Origin: Annona cherimola
Lineage: Eukaryota; Streptophyta; Magnoliopsida; Magnoliales; Annonaceae
Direction of reading: 5' to 3'
DNA: 64,000 bases
Assembly (NCBI GenBank): GCA_030490835.1
Contig: CM059974.1
Coordinates: 8,749,501 to 8,813,500 of the forward strand
The notes beneath the pieces were generated by a model. That model did no database searches. It was given only the letters and a program-made list of their open reading frames with translations, and was not told the DNA's origin. Shown here one piece after another: positions 1-10,900 of this stretch (positions are counted from its first letter, which is position 1; every line of letters starts with the position of its first letter). The position numbers and the translations under genes are program-made.

Positions 1-9
1 TGGCCCGTT

Positions 10-2105
10 TCCAACTCTTAAGGCGCGGAGAAATTTTACCTGTCTGAAGGAAGAGACATAGAGTAAAGTGTTCTGGATGATCTCCCCTACTGATGAAACG
101 ACTGGGCATTTTTCATTTAGGCACTTAATCAAAAGGAGGGAATCACTTTCGATTTCTACAGAATTCATATGCAGATCGCCCCCGCCCCCACCCCCACCCC
201 CCCCCCCCCCCCCCAAAAAAAAAAAACCCAAATTCCACACCAAGGTTGCACGCCAAAGCTTCCAATATTGGTGTATTAGTGCACCCCATTTTCTCCAACA
301 TTTAGCTGCTACAAAACAACCATTATCATCCCTAATCACAGCACAAAAACAAAAGCCCATTTGTTTTGCCTCAATATAGATGCTCCCATCAACATTGATT
401 TTGTATCCTTGGTTTTACCCATCTGGGAATCAGATCATTCAGGGGGATACCTAGGCCAACAACTCGCTCGACATAAATGGACTGATCATTAAAGCTTCTA
501 CACCATGATAGGATGTTAGCAGTACCCGATGAGTCTCATGATAGTCTATTTTGGTTTTTTATGAACCAAGTACGCTAACAGAAAAGAATGAAAAGAGATA
601 GCCCTTTAGAATTTTTCGTGTTCACCAACTCCCTAATTATGCCTCTTGTAGCATCACTTGGTGGCCATATGCTTCAATCTGGGGCAATAAGTCTTCTTTG
701 CAAATAGATTGCATCACAATTCACAAATAGATGCTTTGAATCTTTGGTCTCTGCCTTGCATAGATCACAGATTGGGTTGACAGCTACTCCCCGATGGATG
801 AGGTTCCTTTTTGTTGGGATAACATATTTGTATAGCCACCACCCAAAGACTTTGATCTTGTTTGGAAACGACAATCGCCATAACTGTTTAAAGATGACTT
901 TTTCTCAATTCAGGTGGGCAACCGATCTTCCCAATGTACCTACAAAAGACAAATTATTAGACATTAAAAGTCGATATGTTGATTTGATGGTGAATACATC
1001 ATCAGGTTCCGCATTCCAGTACCACTCATCTATCTTTTTTTCCTCGAGTACTGGGGAGTGGTTTATGGATCTCCAACCCAAATTCCCTGATATTGATATG
1101 ATCTTTTCTTTGTCCCAGCCATTAGTCCTACTGTCAAAAAAGCTACTGACTCTCACTTCATCAAAAATATCCTTAAGGTGTGGGCCACATTCGATGATTT
1201 GATTCTCAGCCCACTTATCGTGGAAAAAATACACACTTCTTCCATTTCCACTTCACTACTTCCCCCCATCTGAAGAACCCTTTTGGTTTTGAGGAAACTT
1301 TTCCAAACAAAAGAATCCCCGAGCCTCCGTTTGCAGTCTCAAAGACTACACTTTCTTAAGTATTTTGCAGTGAAGACCCTAGAGCAAAGTGATTCTGAAT
1401 TAATAATGATTCACCGTACATGTTTTGCAAGCAATGCTAAGTCGAAATGAGCCAGGTCCCTAAATCTCATCCCCCAAACTGCCTTTGATTTACTCATTTC
1501 TTGCCATGACACCCAATTAATCTTCCTTTTTCCATCATTTTCACCCCACCAAAACCTGTCTTCCTTTTTCCATCATTTCTTGCCATGACACCCAACTGAT
1601 CTTCCTTTTTCAACTCATTTCTTTCACTTTGAAAGCATCCAATAGGTGACCTAGTTCATGCTAATTTGCCTTAAGAAAGAGGAGGTTGTCATCAACAAAA
1701 AAAATAGGTGGGAAATTTTGGGTCCATGCGGGGCGAGGCGAAGACCTGAAATTTGTCCACGATTTCTCATGCTCCAAGTAAAAGAGATAGTCCCTTGGCG
1801 CGCAAGAGGAAGAGGTAGGGCGACAGGGGATTCTCCTATCTCAGGCCCCTTGTAGGTATAAACAAAGGGGATTTAAAGCCATTCATCTTCACTTGGTAAC
1901 TAATAGATGTCATACACCCCATCATCCACTTGATCTATTGCCCGTAAAAACTCATTTTCTCATGCTATTTTTTCTGACACCCCTAGTACTCCGCTGAAGT
2001 CCCCTAGAACCAGCTAAGGAAGATTGTGTAACTCATCAGGTGGGCAAGAATATCTTAGGAATCAGATCTTCTATGCACTTCAGGGTTTCCGTAGAAACCT
2101 GTCAG
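10..2105 (-). pseudogene. LINE (non-LTR retrotransposon) ORF2 remnant, distal part
   Basis: Decayed polyprotein of a plant L1-type LINE read on the minus strand. In coding order I see the second half of the endonuclease (FYGNPEV, near 2080-2095), a reverse-transcriptase palm fragment (RGLRxENPLSPYLF, near 1800-1860), an FFxDD-like stretch near 1690, the C-terminal RT region (RFWWGEN, then INWVSWQEM, near 1440-1560), the zf-RVT segment (KIKVFGWW, then CDLCKAE, 674-874) and an RNase H domain (KINVDGS, then AVIRDDNG, about 10-410). Stops, frameshifts and internal deletions break it throughout, and it is far shorter than a normal ORF2. The 3' end lies beyond base 1. The rest of the endonuclease lies at 7282-7625, on the other side of a hAT insertion. 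Confidence 0.85.
2098..2105. repeat. Left target-site duplication of the hAT element
   Basis: Eight bases (cctgtcag) directly before the hAT terminus match gccgtcag at 7282-7289 in 6 of 8 positions. Joining the flanks here restores the LINE endonuclease reading (RLT followed by GFYGNP), which independently supports the insertion point. Confidence 0.7.
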
Positions 2106-2144
2106 TAGGGGTGCAACTCGGGCTCATGAAACCCGGGTTCACCT

Positions 2145-2260
2145 CAACCCTAACCCTAACCTTATTTGTAAAATTTCAACCCTAATCTTATTTGTAAAAT
2201 TTCAACCATAATCTTATTTGTAAAATTTCAACCCTAACCCTAACCCTATTTTTGAAATTC
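2145..2260. repeat. Subterminal tandem repeat of the hAT element
   Basis: About four copies of a roughly 30-bp unit built from an aaccctaa-type block followed by cttatttgtaaaatttc. It lies just inside the left hAT terminus. Subterminal repeats of this kind are common transposase-binding sites in hAT elements; that role is inferred here. Confidence 0.7.
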
Positions 2261-2903
2261 GGGCTCGGATTGAGTTTCGGGTTGACATTCTCCTATTAAT
2301 ATGTCTTTGTTACTCATCATATATATGATTCTTTTATCATAAACCTATTATATAAAAAAAGTTTAAAAAATAATTTATTATACGAAAGCAAGAAAAATTC
2401 AAATATCACTTAAGAGTAGAAAGAAAGAAACCTGTTTTGAATCTTCTCTTTGCATCAAGTAGAATACTGCTATATTTTGGAGAACGTAGTACAACCATTT
2501 TCCATTCTGTAATTTAACACCAATATCACAACTATATACATCAATATTACCATCTAATTGTAAGATAAACTTTATTACATCAATTACAATAAAATAAAAT
2601 CATCTAAAAACCACAAAATATCAAGTCAAATAAGATTATATTAATTCAAATATTAAACTTCAAATCACAACATCCAAGTTATCTCCAAGTCAACAACACG
2701 AGTCTTAAGTTTGAATAACCAAATTACAACAAATATTACAACACAATAAAAATAAACATTTTAATCTTCCACTGTTGTGTTCATTGCCCTTGTCTTGCAT
2801 TATTACCATACGTCAAGCCAAATTCTTCTTTCCTAAAAGAAAAAGCAAAAATTCAATGTTATATTGTATAATTGAACTTAAAGAGTATATATATATATAT
2901 ATA

Positions 2904-3282
2904 GGGTTGTTCCGGTGCAACATCACTGCACCGGAACAGCTGTGCAGTGGGCCCAAAATGGGCTCCACATGATCATGAAATCATGATCTACTCCACCCAT
3001 TATATTTAGAATAATGTATTCTATTATCATACCAATTTTCATCCCAATCAGATACTTTAAATTTATTATTTACATCAAACTATTTTATTACGTTGGATTT
3101 GTACCATTTTCAGATGGAGCCCATATACATATCTGATTGGAATGAAAATTGATGTGGTAATAGAATACATTATTCTAAATACAATGGGTGGAGTATATCA
3201 TGATTTCATGATCATGTGGGGCCCATTTGGGGCCCACTGCACCGCTGTTCCGGTGCAGCGTCACTGCACCGGAACAGCATCC
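2904..3282. mobile_element. Micron-like MITE inserted in a (TA)n tract
   Basis: A 379-bp fold-back element whose two arms are near-perfect inverted copies. Both carry TGCACCGGAACAGC, a GGGCCCA block, and an atgatcatg/catgatttcatg block. It is flanked on both sides by (TA)n microsatellite (2886-2903 and 3283-3301), the insertion preference described for Micron-type MITEs. No coding capacity. Degenerate relatives occur at 35748-36069, 36125-36308 and 36706-36790. Confidence 0.8.
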
Positions 3283-3331
3283 ATATATATATATATATAT
3301 ATTTAAAGATATAACTAATATCTCTTTTAAA

Positions 3332-5502
3332 TTAATTGTTTGATGGAAGAGGAGGTAAAGAAGCACATGTCGATGTTTCACCAGCTTCCTCTGAAAGATA
3401 AATATTAGTTGGAAAATATTATTAAAAGTAAGCTAAATAATTGAAACATAGAAAAATATATATTACCTCTTGCACATTTGTCTAGTTCTTCAACGAATTC
3501 TTCATAACTTGAATCATTCGGAGTTGCTCTCAACCAATCTTGAGTGCAAATCAAACATTCAACGAACATAGGTGTCAATGAACTACGATATTGGTCAAGA
3601 ACACGTCCTTCCGTGCTAAATGCAGATTCTGATGCAACTATTGAAATAGGAATAACCAAAATATCTTTTGCCATCAAAGATAAAACCCTATTTTTTGTAG
3701 CCATGGACGACCATACTAAAATATAAATTGATTCTACATCATTCTTAACAAGATCTTTTAAATAGACATCAATTTCATTTGTAATAACTCCAACACTAGA
3801 ACTATTTGTGGATTGTCATAGCTTCCATTTTGCACGCTTTGATTCGGATGATGCACCACACACTTCAGATGAAGAATTTGTAGTTGTAAAAGTAGATCCA
3901 ACTTGATAAGTTCCATATAATTCAAGCATTTTATTATATACCTTCTTGGATAATACACAAGCTTGATCCATAGGAAGAAAAATTTTAAGACAAAATTCCA
4001 AATAACCTATCTTGTAACGTGGATCAAGCACTGCTGCAATGAACAAGTAAATATTGAACTCGTCAATAGAACCCCAATACTTTGCAAGTTTTTCCTTCAT
4101 TTTGTTACACATGTGAAGAAGGATAGGATTACTATTCTCAACTGAAAATGTATTTAATCGATCTTGAATCGTATCAAGTTGAGAAAAATGATGTGAAGAA
4201 GTGATATATTTGGTGCCTGACAAAAGCTCTGTTGCTTCAAGAAACAAGTCAAAAAAGTCACAAATGATTCTAGCATGGTTCCAATCTTCTTCAAGGTGAG
4301 GAGTAGTGCTCCTAAAGCTTGCATCATTCACTTCAAGATGTTTGAAAGTCATTTCAAAGGGCAAAGCATGTTTCAACATCAAGTATGTAGAATTCCAACG
4401 TGTTGACACATCTAAACACAAAGATAATTTAGTTGAAATTCTAACACTTTCACAAGATTTTCTACATGTTTACTCTCTACTCAGAGAACTCTTGACCCAC
4501 TTTACACTATTATGAATTCGGGCAATGGAATCCTTGATTTGATTAGTTTCCTTCTTTACAACCAGATTTAAAATGTGTGCAACACAATGGACATGCAAAG
4601 ATTCTCCATTTCCAAAAAGAGCATTCTTCATTTTCAAATTCAAACGCAAAGTGTTTAACGCAACATCATTGGCCAACGCATTGTCAACAGTAAGAGTACA
4701 CACTTGTCTGATATTCCAAACATTCAAACATTCTTCAATTGCATTGGCAATAGCTTCGCATGTGTGTGGTGAAGGAAGAATACAAAAATTCAGAATTCAC
4801 TTTTAAAGAGTCCAATTCGAGTCTATAAAGTGAGCAGTCAAATATAAATAACCAATATTTTGATTTGAAATCCACAAATCTGTTATCAAGCATACATGAT
4901 GAATATTTTCACTAAAAATCTTCCTTAATTTAGCCTTCTCCAACTTGTATATTTTAAAGACTTTTTTCACAATTGTGGTTCTAGAAACATGTTTAATAAG
5001 TGGCTGCACAACTTTATAAAATTCTTTAAACCTTCTTTCTCGACAAATTTAAGTGGCAATTCATCAAGAATAATAATTCGTGTCATTGCTCTTTTGTAAA
5101 CTTCTTGGTCAAACTTTCAACTTGATATAACTTTTTGACCATCATCGGTTACTGTTTGAAATGACAACAAGTATTGACCCTTGGCTCAGTTGTTGGTATT
5201 ATATTTGCATAACTTTAAGTGTCTTGTTAATGTGCTTGTTCCTTAAGTACTTGGACACTTAAGTTTGATCTTACAATATTTACAAATACCTCATGCCACT
5301 TTTCCATTTTCATCCAAAATTCTTTCAAATTCTTCCCAAACTGCTGACGAAATTTTATATCCTTTTTTTTAGGAAAAGACTCATTTGCATTTGAACTTTC
5401 TATAAGATCAACAATGTTCGAGGCAGTTGGTGTATTTTTTATTTGCTCACTGTTGATTTCTGGCTCGCTAATCTTGTCTTGCATATTACTCGAACTATCC
5501 AT
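3332..5502 (-). pseudogene. hAT transposase pseudogene
   Basis: A minus-strand hAT transposase. From 5502 downward it shows a poorly preserved N-terminal (BED-finger) region, then ITDLWIS and TAHFIDSNWTL (about 4810-4900), LTVDNALAND (about 4690), DVSTRWNSTYLML (about 4390), a DUF4413-type middle region, and the hATC dimerisation domain (ASESAFSTEGRVLDQYRSSL, about 3560-3640). A 76-bp GT-AG intron (3391-3466) leads to a last exon ending at 3332. At least four in-frame stops (near 3817, 4470, 4795 and 4803) and frameshifts in 5010-5226 disable it. The stops are TGA or TAA where a C-to-T change from CGA or CAA would explain them. The family catalyses cut-and-paste transposition in the nucleus; this copy cannot. 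Confidence 0.88.
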
Positions 5503-6280
5503 ATTGAAACGATCACCTAAATATCACTTTTTATAATATATAAAAATAATTAAAAATTGTCAATGTGAATTTCAATAGTTCTACTCATTTCATAGCAATA
5601 ACAAACTAATTCAAAAATCAAAATATTAACCAATGCGTATCAAGTTATCAACAACTAAGATAAACATAAACAAATGAAATAATTTTTTGGACAGTAAAGC
5701 ACATGTTTCTAAATTACCATTTACACAATTTGAAATTTGAATGATTCTGCATGCTGAGTAAAAATAGATATTTCTAAATTACCATTTATACAATTTCTAT
5801 TTACTTTATTTCTAACAATTAATTCTTATATAATTAATGCTATTTTCATTTGTTTATTTCTAAAATTCATTCTACCTATATATAATCATATTACGAAAAT
5901 TTTTCCGCCTCTCTTTTGCTCTCATTTTCAAATAAGGTTTCATTGCTCCAACTTTCAATAATTAATCATGTACTGTTAATTTATATATTAAATAATAAGC
6001 AAGGATTTTTTCTAAAAAAATATCAAGTACAGAACTATTACGGGCGCAAGGAGCTAGGGACAGCCGGACAGGGACGGACGTTGGCAATCGGAGAAGACGC
6101 AGAGTCGTTCGGCACTCGGCGAAAATGCAGAGAGAGTCGTCCGGAAATCGGACTTCGGCCGTTCTGCGGATATGTGGAAACGAACGCAGAGGCCAAAGAT
6201 CTAGTTCGTTACAGCAGCGGAGAAAAGTCCAACTGTCCGAGATGGTGAGACTCGAGAGGCTGAAACGCAGAATCGCAGAA

Positions 6281-6545
6281 GGCAGTTTAGCGCAGCAGAC
6301 GACGGAGAACTGAGAAGAGAAGATGGAGAAAATGGTTGAAAGCGGTCTGCCGTTAGGCGCAGCAGACAACGGATAACTGAGAAGAGAAGACAGAGAAAAG
6401 GGCTGAAAGCAGTCTGTTGTTCGGCGCAGCAGATGACGGAGAACTGAAAAGAGAAGACGGAGAAAAGGGTTGAAAGCGGTCTGTTGTTCGGCGCAGCAGA
6501 CGACGGAGAGCTTAGAAGAGAAGACGGAGAAAAGGGCTAAAAGAG
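6281..6545. repeat. 67-bp tandem repeats inside the hAT element
   Basis: Units begin at 6308, 6375, 6442 and 6509, an exact 67-bp spacing. Each carries gaagagaaga, a ggttgaaagcggtctg-like block and ggcgcagcaga. A partial unit precedes the first. The block lies upstream of the transposase start on the minus strand, so it may be promoter or subterminal sequence; that role is inferred. Confidence 0.85.
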
Positions 6546-6700
6546 GAAAGCCTGAATCCGATTCCTATTTGCCTAAAAGTGAGCGGGTGCCTGAAGCCTG
6601 AAGGCTGAAAGTGAAAACCGAGCGAGCGCGAGAGCTAAGGACCTCAAGAATCGAGACCGCGCTGGGCATTGGCACTCTGGTAGCGGCCCTGCGCTGACTG

Positions 6701-7108
6701 GGACTCCGATTCAGTGCTCTCGGGAGCGTGCAGTGCTGCATGCTCCCGGGCGCATACATATATATTTTTATTTTATTTTGAAAATATTTTTATAAAAATT
6801 TTAGCCAAAATATATTTAACATATATATAAATTTTTACCATTTTTGGAGATTTTTAGATATTTATTTTTTATTTTTGAAAATCAGTGGCATTTTAGTAAT
6901 TTAAAATTACGTAAAATGTCACTGATTTTCAAAAATAAAAAATAAATACCTAAAATAATCCAAAAATAGTATAAATTTACACACAAATTAAATACACTTG
7001 GGCTAATATGTTTATGAAAATATTTTCAAAAAAAAGTAAAAAAAAATATATGTATGGGCCCGAGAGCATGTAGCACTGCACGCTCCTGGGAGCACTGAAT
7101 CAGGGTCC
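6701..7108. mobile_element. Fold-back MITE with 9-10-bp target duplication (MULE type)
   Basis: Long inverted arms, beginning GGACTCCGATTCAGTGCTC on the left and GGACCCTGATTCAGTGCTC on the right (reverse strand), flanked by identical gcgctgactg at 6691-6700 and 7109-7118. The interior holds the shared fold-back core (atttaacatatatataaatttttacc). It lies inside the hAT element and therefore inserted after it. Confidence 0.85.
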
Positions 7109-7281
7109 GCGCTGACTGTTGAGCTGTGATGTTGATACATAATATAAAATAATAATATTTTCAAATATAACCTCGGGTTGAGTTATTTGAATTCGGTCCG
7201 AGTTCAGGGTGAGAAATGCTAAGTTTCAACACTGCTCCCAGCGAGGTTCAGCGGGCCAAACCTAGCCCAAGTTGCACCCCC

Positions 7282-7625
7282 GCCGTCAGCCTCTAAGAGG
7301 GAGAGTTGATGTTGCACTTGACTGTAGCATTGATGTGATTCACCAAGAAGCTAAAAATTTCCAAATTCCAATAGTCTTTCCATAAGAGTAAATTTCCACA
7401 TTCCAATAGTCTTTCCATAAGAGTGCAAGTCCTCCACTCATATGCCTACTGTCCATCCCAAGGCATCCATCAAACCTCATTTTTCTCTCCACCGAATCCA
7501 TTTCTTTTGTAAGATGCTTGGTTTTACACAACAAAACCATTATGGGATTTTTTCTCCTCAAAACCTTGAGAAGGCTGTGAATTGCCCGTGGATTCCCACG
7601 GCCACAGCAATCTTAGGCTATAATT
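7282..7625 (-). pseudogene. LINE endonuclease N-terminal fragment
   Basis: Minus-strand remnant of the apurinic-endonuclease domain of the LINE at the left end of the window. I read GNPRAIHSL, RRKNPIMVLLCKTK and SGGLALLWK, typical of plant L1 endonucleases. An internal segment (around 7350-7400) is partly duplicated, with two copies of cattccaatagtctttccataagag. The region up to about 7660 is probably the LINE 5' end. It is the other half of the LINE at 10-2105. Confidence 0.8.
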
Positions 7626-7755
7626 GACATTTAGATCACTCTTTAATTACAAGCAGATAAAATTTCTCAGTTTTGTTGTTTAATGGGACCAATTGTTATT
7701 TAACGGGACCAATTTACCAATCTGTTCCAGGAGATTAAAAAAAGATTGAAATGCG

Positions 7756-7762
7756 TATAAAG
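7756..7762 (+). promoter_or_regulatory. Candidate TATA box of the ammonium transporter gene
   Basis: TATAAAG lies 170 bp before the ATG at 7933. This predicts a 5' leader of about 140 bases. No other TATA candidate lies in a better position. It rests on sequence resemblance only. Confidence 0.45.
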
Positions 7763-7932
7763 TGTGGCTTTACATTGGAATGTCCGGAAGAAAACATCCT
7801 AGCCATGCCAAATAGACAAAACAAAAATGAACCCCACTAATTAATTAGTAGTTAGTTTCTCTGGAACCTGAAGCTAGGTACTTCAAACCATCCTCGAACT
7901 AGCCTCGCTCGCTCTCCTCCAAACTAATTACC

Positions 7933-10900
7933 ATGTCGTCTGTTCCTGTAGCCTACGTGGGCAACACAAGCGCCGCTCCGGAATGGCTGAACAAGGGCGA
8001 CAACGCATGGCAAATGATCTCGGCCACGCTCGTCGGCCTCCAGAGCGTCCCGGGCCTCATCATCCTCTACGGCAGCATCGTCAAGAAGAAGTGGGCTGTC
8101 AACTCCGCGTTCATGGCTCTCTACGCCTTCGCCGCCGTCTGGATCTGCTGGGTCACCTGGGCCTACAAGATGTCCTTCGGCGACAAGCTCCTCCCCTTCT
8201 GGGGCAAGGCCGGTCCTGCTCTCGGTCAGAAGTACCTCATCAGCCAATCCCGACTCCCCGAATCCACGCAGTACTACAAAGGCGGTACCGTCGAGACGCC
8301 CCTGGCCCAGCAGTTCTACCCCATGGCCTCCATGGTCTATTTCCAATGCGTCTTCGCCGCCATCACTCTCATTATTCTAGCAGGATCCTTGTTGGGGCGC
8401 ATGAACATCAGGGCCTGGATGGCCTTCGTGCCGCTCTGGCTCACCTTCTCGTACACGGTTGGGGCATTTAGTTTGTGGGGCGGTGGGTTCCTCTTCCACT
8501 GGGGCGTCATCGACTACTCCGGCGGCTACGTCATTCACCTCTCTTCCGGAATAGCTGGCTTTGTTGCTGCTTACTGGGTCCGTAATTAGAGATCAATTTG
8601 GGTCATCTCTAGTTTTCTAGCTTCACCTAAATTAATGATCGGTTGAAATTCTCTTGGATTACTTTGATTTCTTAGCTTTGTTGGGGACATGCATACATAG
8701 GTTGGGCCGCGTTCGACCAAGGACCGAGAGAGATTTCCTCCCAACAACGTGCTGCTGATGATGGCGGGGGCCGGACTCCTGTGGATGGGGTGGACCGGAT
8801 TCAATGGCGGCGATCCTTATTCAGCCAACGTCGATTCGTCCATGGCCGTCTTGAACACCCACATCTGTGCTTCGACTAGCCTTCTCATGTGGACTTGCCT
8901 GGATGTCATCTTCTTCAAGAAACCATCGGTGATTGGCGCTGTTCAAGGCATGATCACTGGTCTGGTCTGCATAACCCCAGGAGCAGGTCAGTTTCCCGAA
9001 ATTAATATTTTTACCATGATCGGCTATTGTTTATTTATTTATTTATGATGAAATCGACTATTATTTTATCCGTCTTTGATCTTGCGAAGAATACATACAT
9101 CTGAAAGTGGACCAGATTTCTGGAAAGATATTTGCTGGGCAACCGGGTAATCTACTAATCTGGACCGTCCATCTGGTATCCAAATTGAGGTGGCAAGGCA
9201 GCCGACCGAATACGGTCAAGGCTTGTGCTGTTGAAGCGGGTGGGGTCATTTACGTGCCAGACCGATGAACCATTCAACGACTTATTTCTATCATTCACTT
9301 TTTTATTTTTAAAAACAAAAAGTCAAAGTCACCCACTTGTGTTAGCTCGCCAGTGACAATTTATTCGGGGCGTATTTATTTTTCACTTTCTATGATTATT
9401 CTTCTTTTTATTTTTATTTTCACATTTTTCACGTCTTCCAATATAATTATATTACTTTTCAATTATTTTATATAATTACCATATAATTAACTTATATATT
9501 TTAACTCTATTCTTTTTTCTCTATCATTACCACACTCATTTCACATCGTTTTTCTTATTTTAAATTTTTTTTATCCAAAAGGTTTATCGATTTCCAAACA
9601 CACATTTAATTAATTATTATTACTTTTATCTATCTATTTTATCTTCTCTTTACTCCTACTTATAACACATATCACATGACACTATTTATCTTTTTTTAAA
9701 AGTCATGCAACTTTTTTTGGCTTTCTTGAGTAATTTGCGAATATATTTTCTTAGTTCAAATATACTTATGCCGCCATAGCATCAGGGGTGATCTCATGCG
9801 TTCGGGCACATGGACCTCCTATGCTTCTGGCCATGGGACTCCCCAAAAATATATATTTTTATTTTTTTTATAAACATATAGAGTTTGGTGTATTAAACCT
9901 ATAAACTAAGTTTTTACAATTTTTGGATGCTTTTAAGTATTTTATTTTTAAATATAGTGGCATTTTCGTAATTTCTGACCCCCCAAAAATATTTTTAAAT
10001 TTTTTATAAACATATAGAGCTAGTCAGAAAATTACAAAAATGTTACTGTGTTTAAAAATAAAAAATACTTAAAAGTATCCAAAAATGGTAAAACTTGGTT
10101 TATAGGTTAAATACACCTAACTCTATATGATTATAAAAAATTAAAAAATAAATTTTTTAGCCGGATGCATGGTTGCCCCATGCTCCCATCACCCCTCTTT
10201 AAAAAAATACGTATATCTATGTTGTAATAGTGTGGTAACGGAGGCTTGACAGTGTATAATAATATGAGTATATTTGCAATTATATCAAAATTACGTGAGA
10301 ATTATTTACAATTTTAAAGCTAAACGGAAGCTTGATAGTTTTATGATAATATGAGTATATTTACGTGAGAATTATTTACAATTTTAAAAGCTAAGTAGAT
10401 ATATGTGCAATTATATTTAAACTATATGAATATATTTGCATATTAATATATTATCCATCGATCTTTTTAGAGGATTTCTGGCCGGTCTGAAAACATATAT
10501 TTTTGTTTTTTTTAAATTTTTTTTATAAACACGTTAATGTGATTATATTTAATTTATAAATCAAGTTTTATCATTTTTGGATATTTGTAAATATTTATTT
10601 TGAATTTTTAAAAACAGGAATAAGATGACTTAAATATCTATGTTTTTAAAAATTCAAAATAAATATCTACACTTATACGAAAATAGTAAAATTTGATTTA
10701 TAAATTAAATAAAACTACCTTAACATGTTTATAAAAAAAAAATTAAAAACCAAAAAAATATGTTTTTAGATGGGTGTAAAATCATTGACATCCAAAGAAA
10801 CAAAGGTGAGATATGCCTTGCATATATTCTGTCTTTACACATGCATCATGCCCGTCGAAAAATCCGGAGCGTGATTCCTTGGAATTGGGACAGCCATTTT

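Larger units (their letters stand above)
2106..7281 (-). mobile_element. hAT DNA transposon, 5.2 kb, inactive
   Basis: The element starts TAGGGGTGCAACTCGGG. Its other end, read inward, is GGGGGTGCAACTTGGG, so the short terminal inverted repeats match. An approximate 8-bp target duplication flanks it, as expected for hAT. Inside are a minus-strand transposase pseudogene (3332-5502), subterminal tandem repeats at both ends, a Micron-like MITE (2904-3282) and a fold-back MITE (6701-7108). It sits inside the endonuclease region of a LINE. The same terminal motif recurs in smaller elements at about 15107, 30518, 50710, 55227 and 63796, so a family of non-autonomous derivatives is present. The nesting order is LINE, then hAT, then the two MITEs. 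Confidence 0.85.

Noticed and set aside
68..379. Plus-strand open frame with a proline run
   Set aside because: The proline run is a homopolymer of C, and the frame lies antisense to the LINE RNase H domain.
2145..2260. Runs of ccctaaccctaa that look telomeric
   Set aside because: The plant telomere unit is the 7-mer ccctaaa. Here the runs are short, interrupted by cttatttgtaaaatttc, and lie just inside a hAT terminus, so they are subterminal repeats.
7924..8471. Open frames in other phases over ammonium transporter exon 1 (both strands)
   Set aside because: They are shadows of the GC-rich coding exon and show no family motifs.
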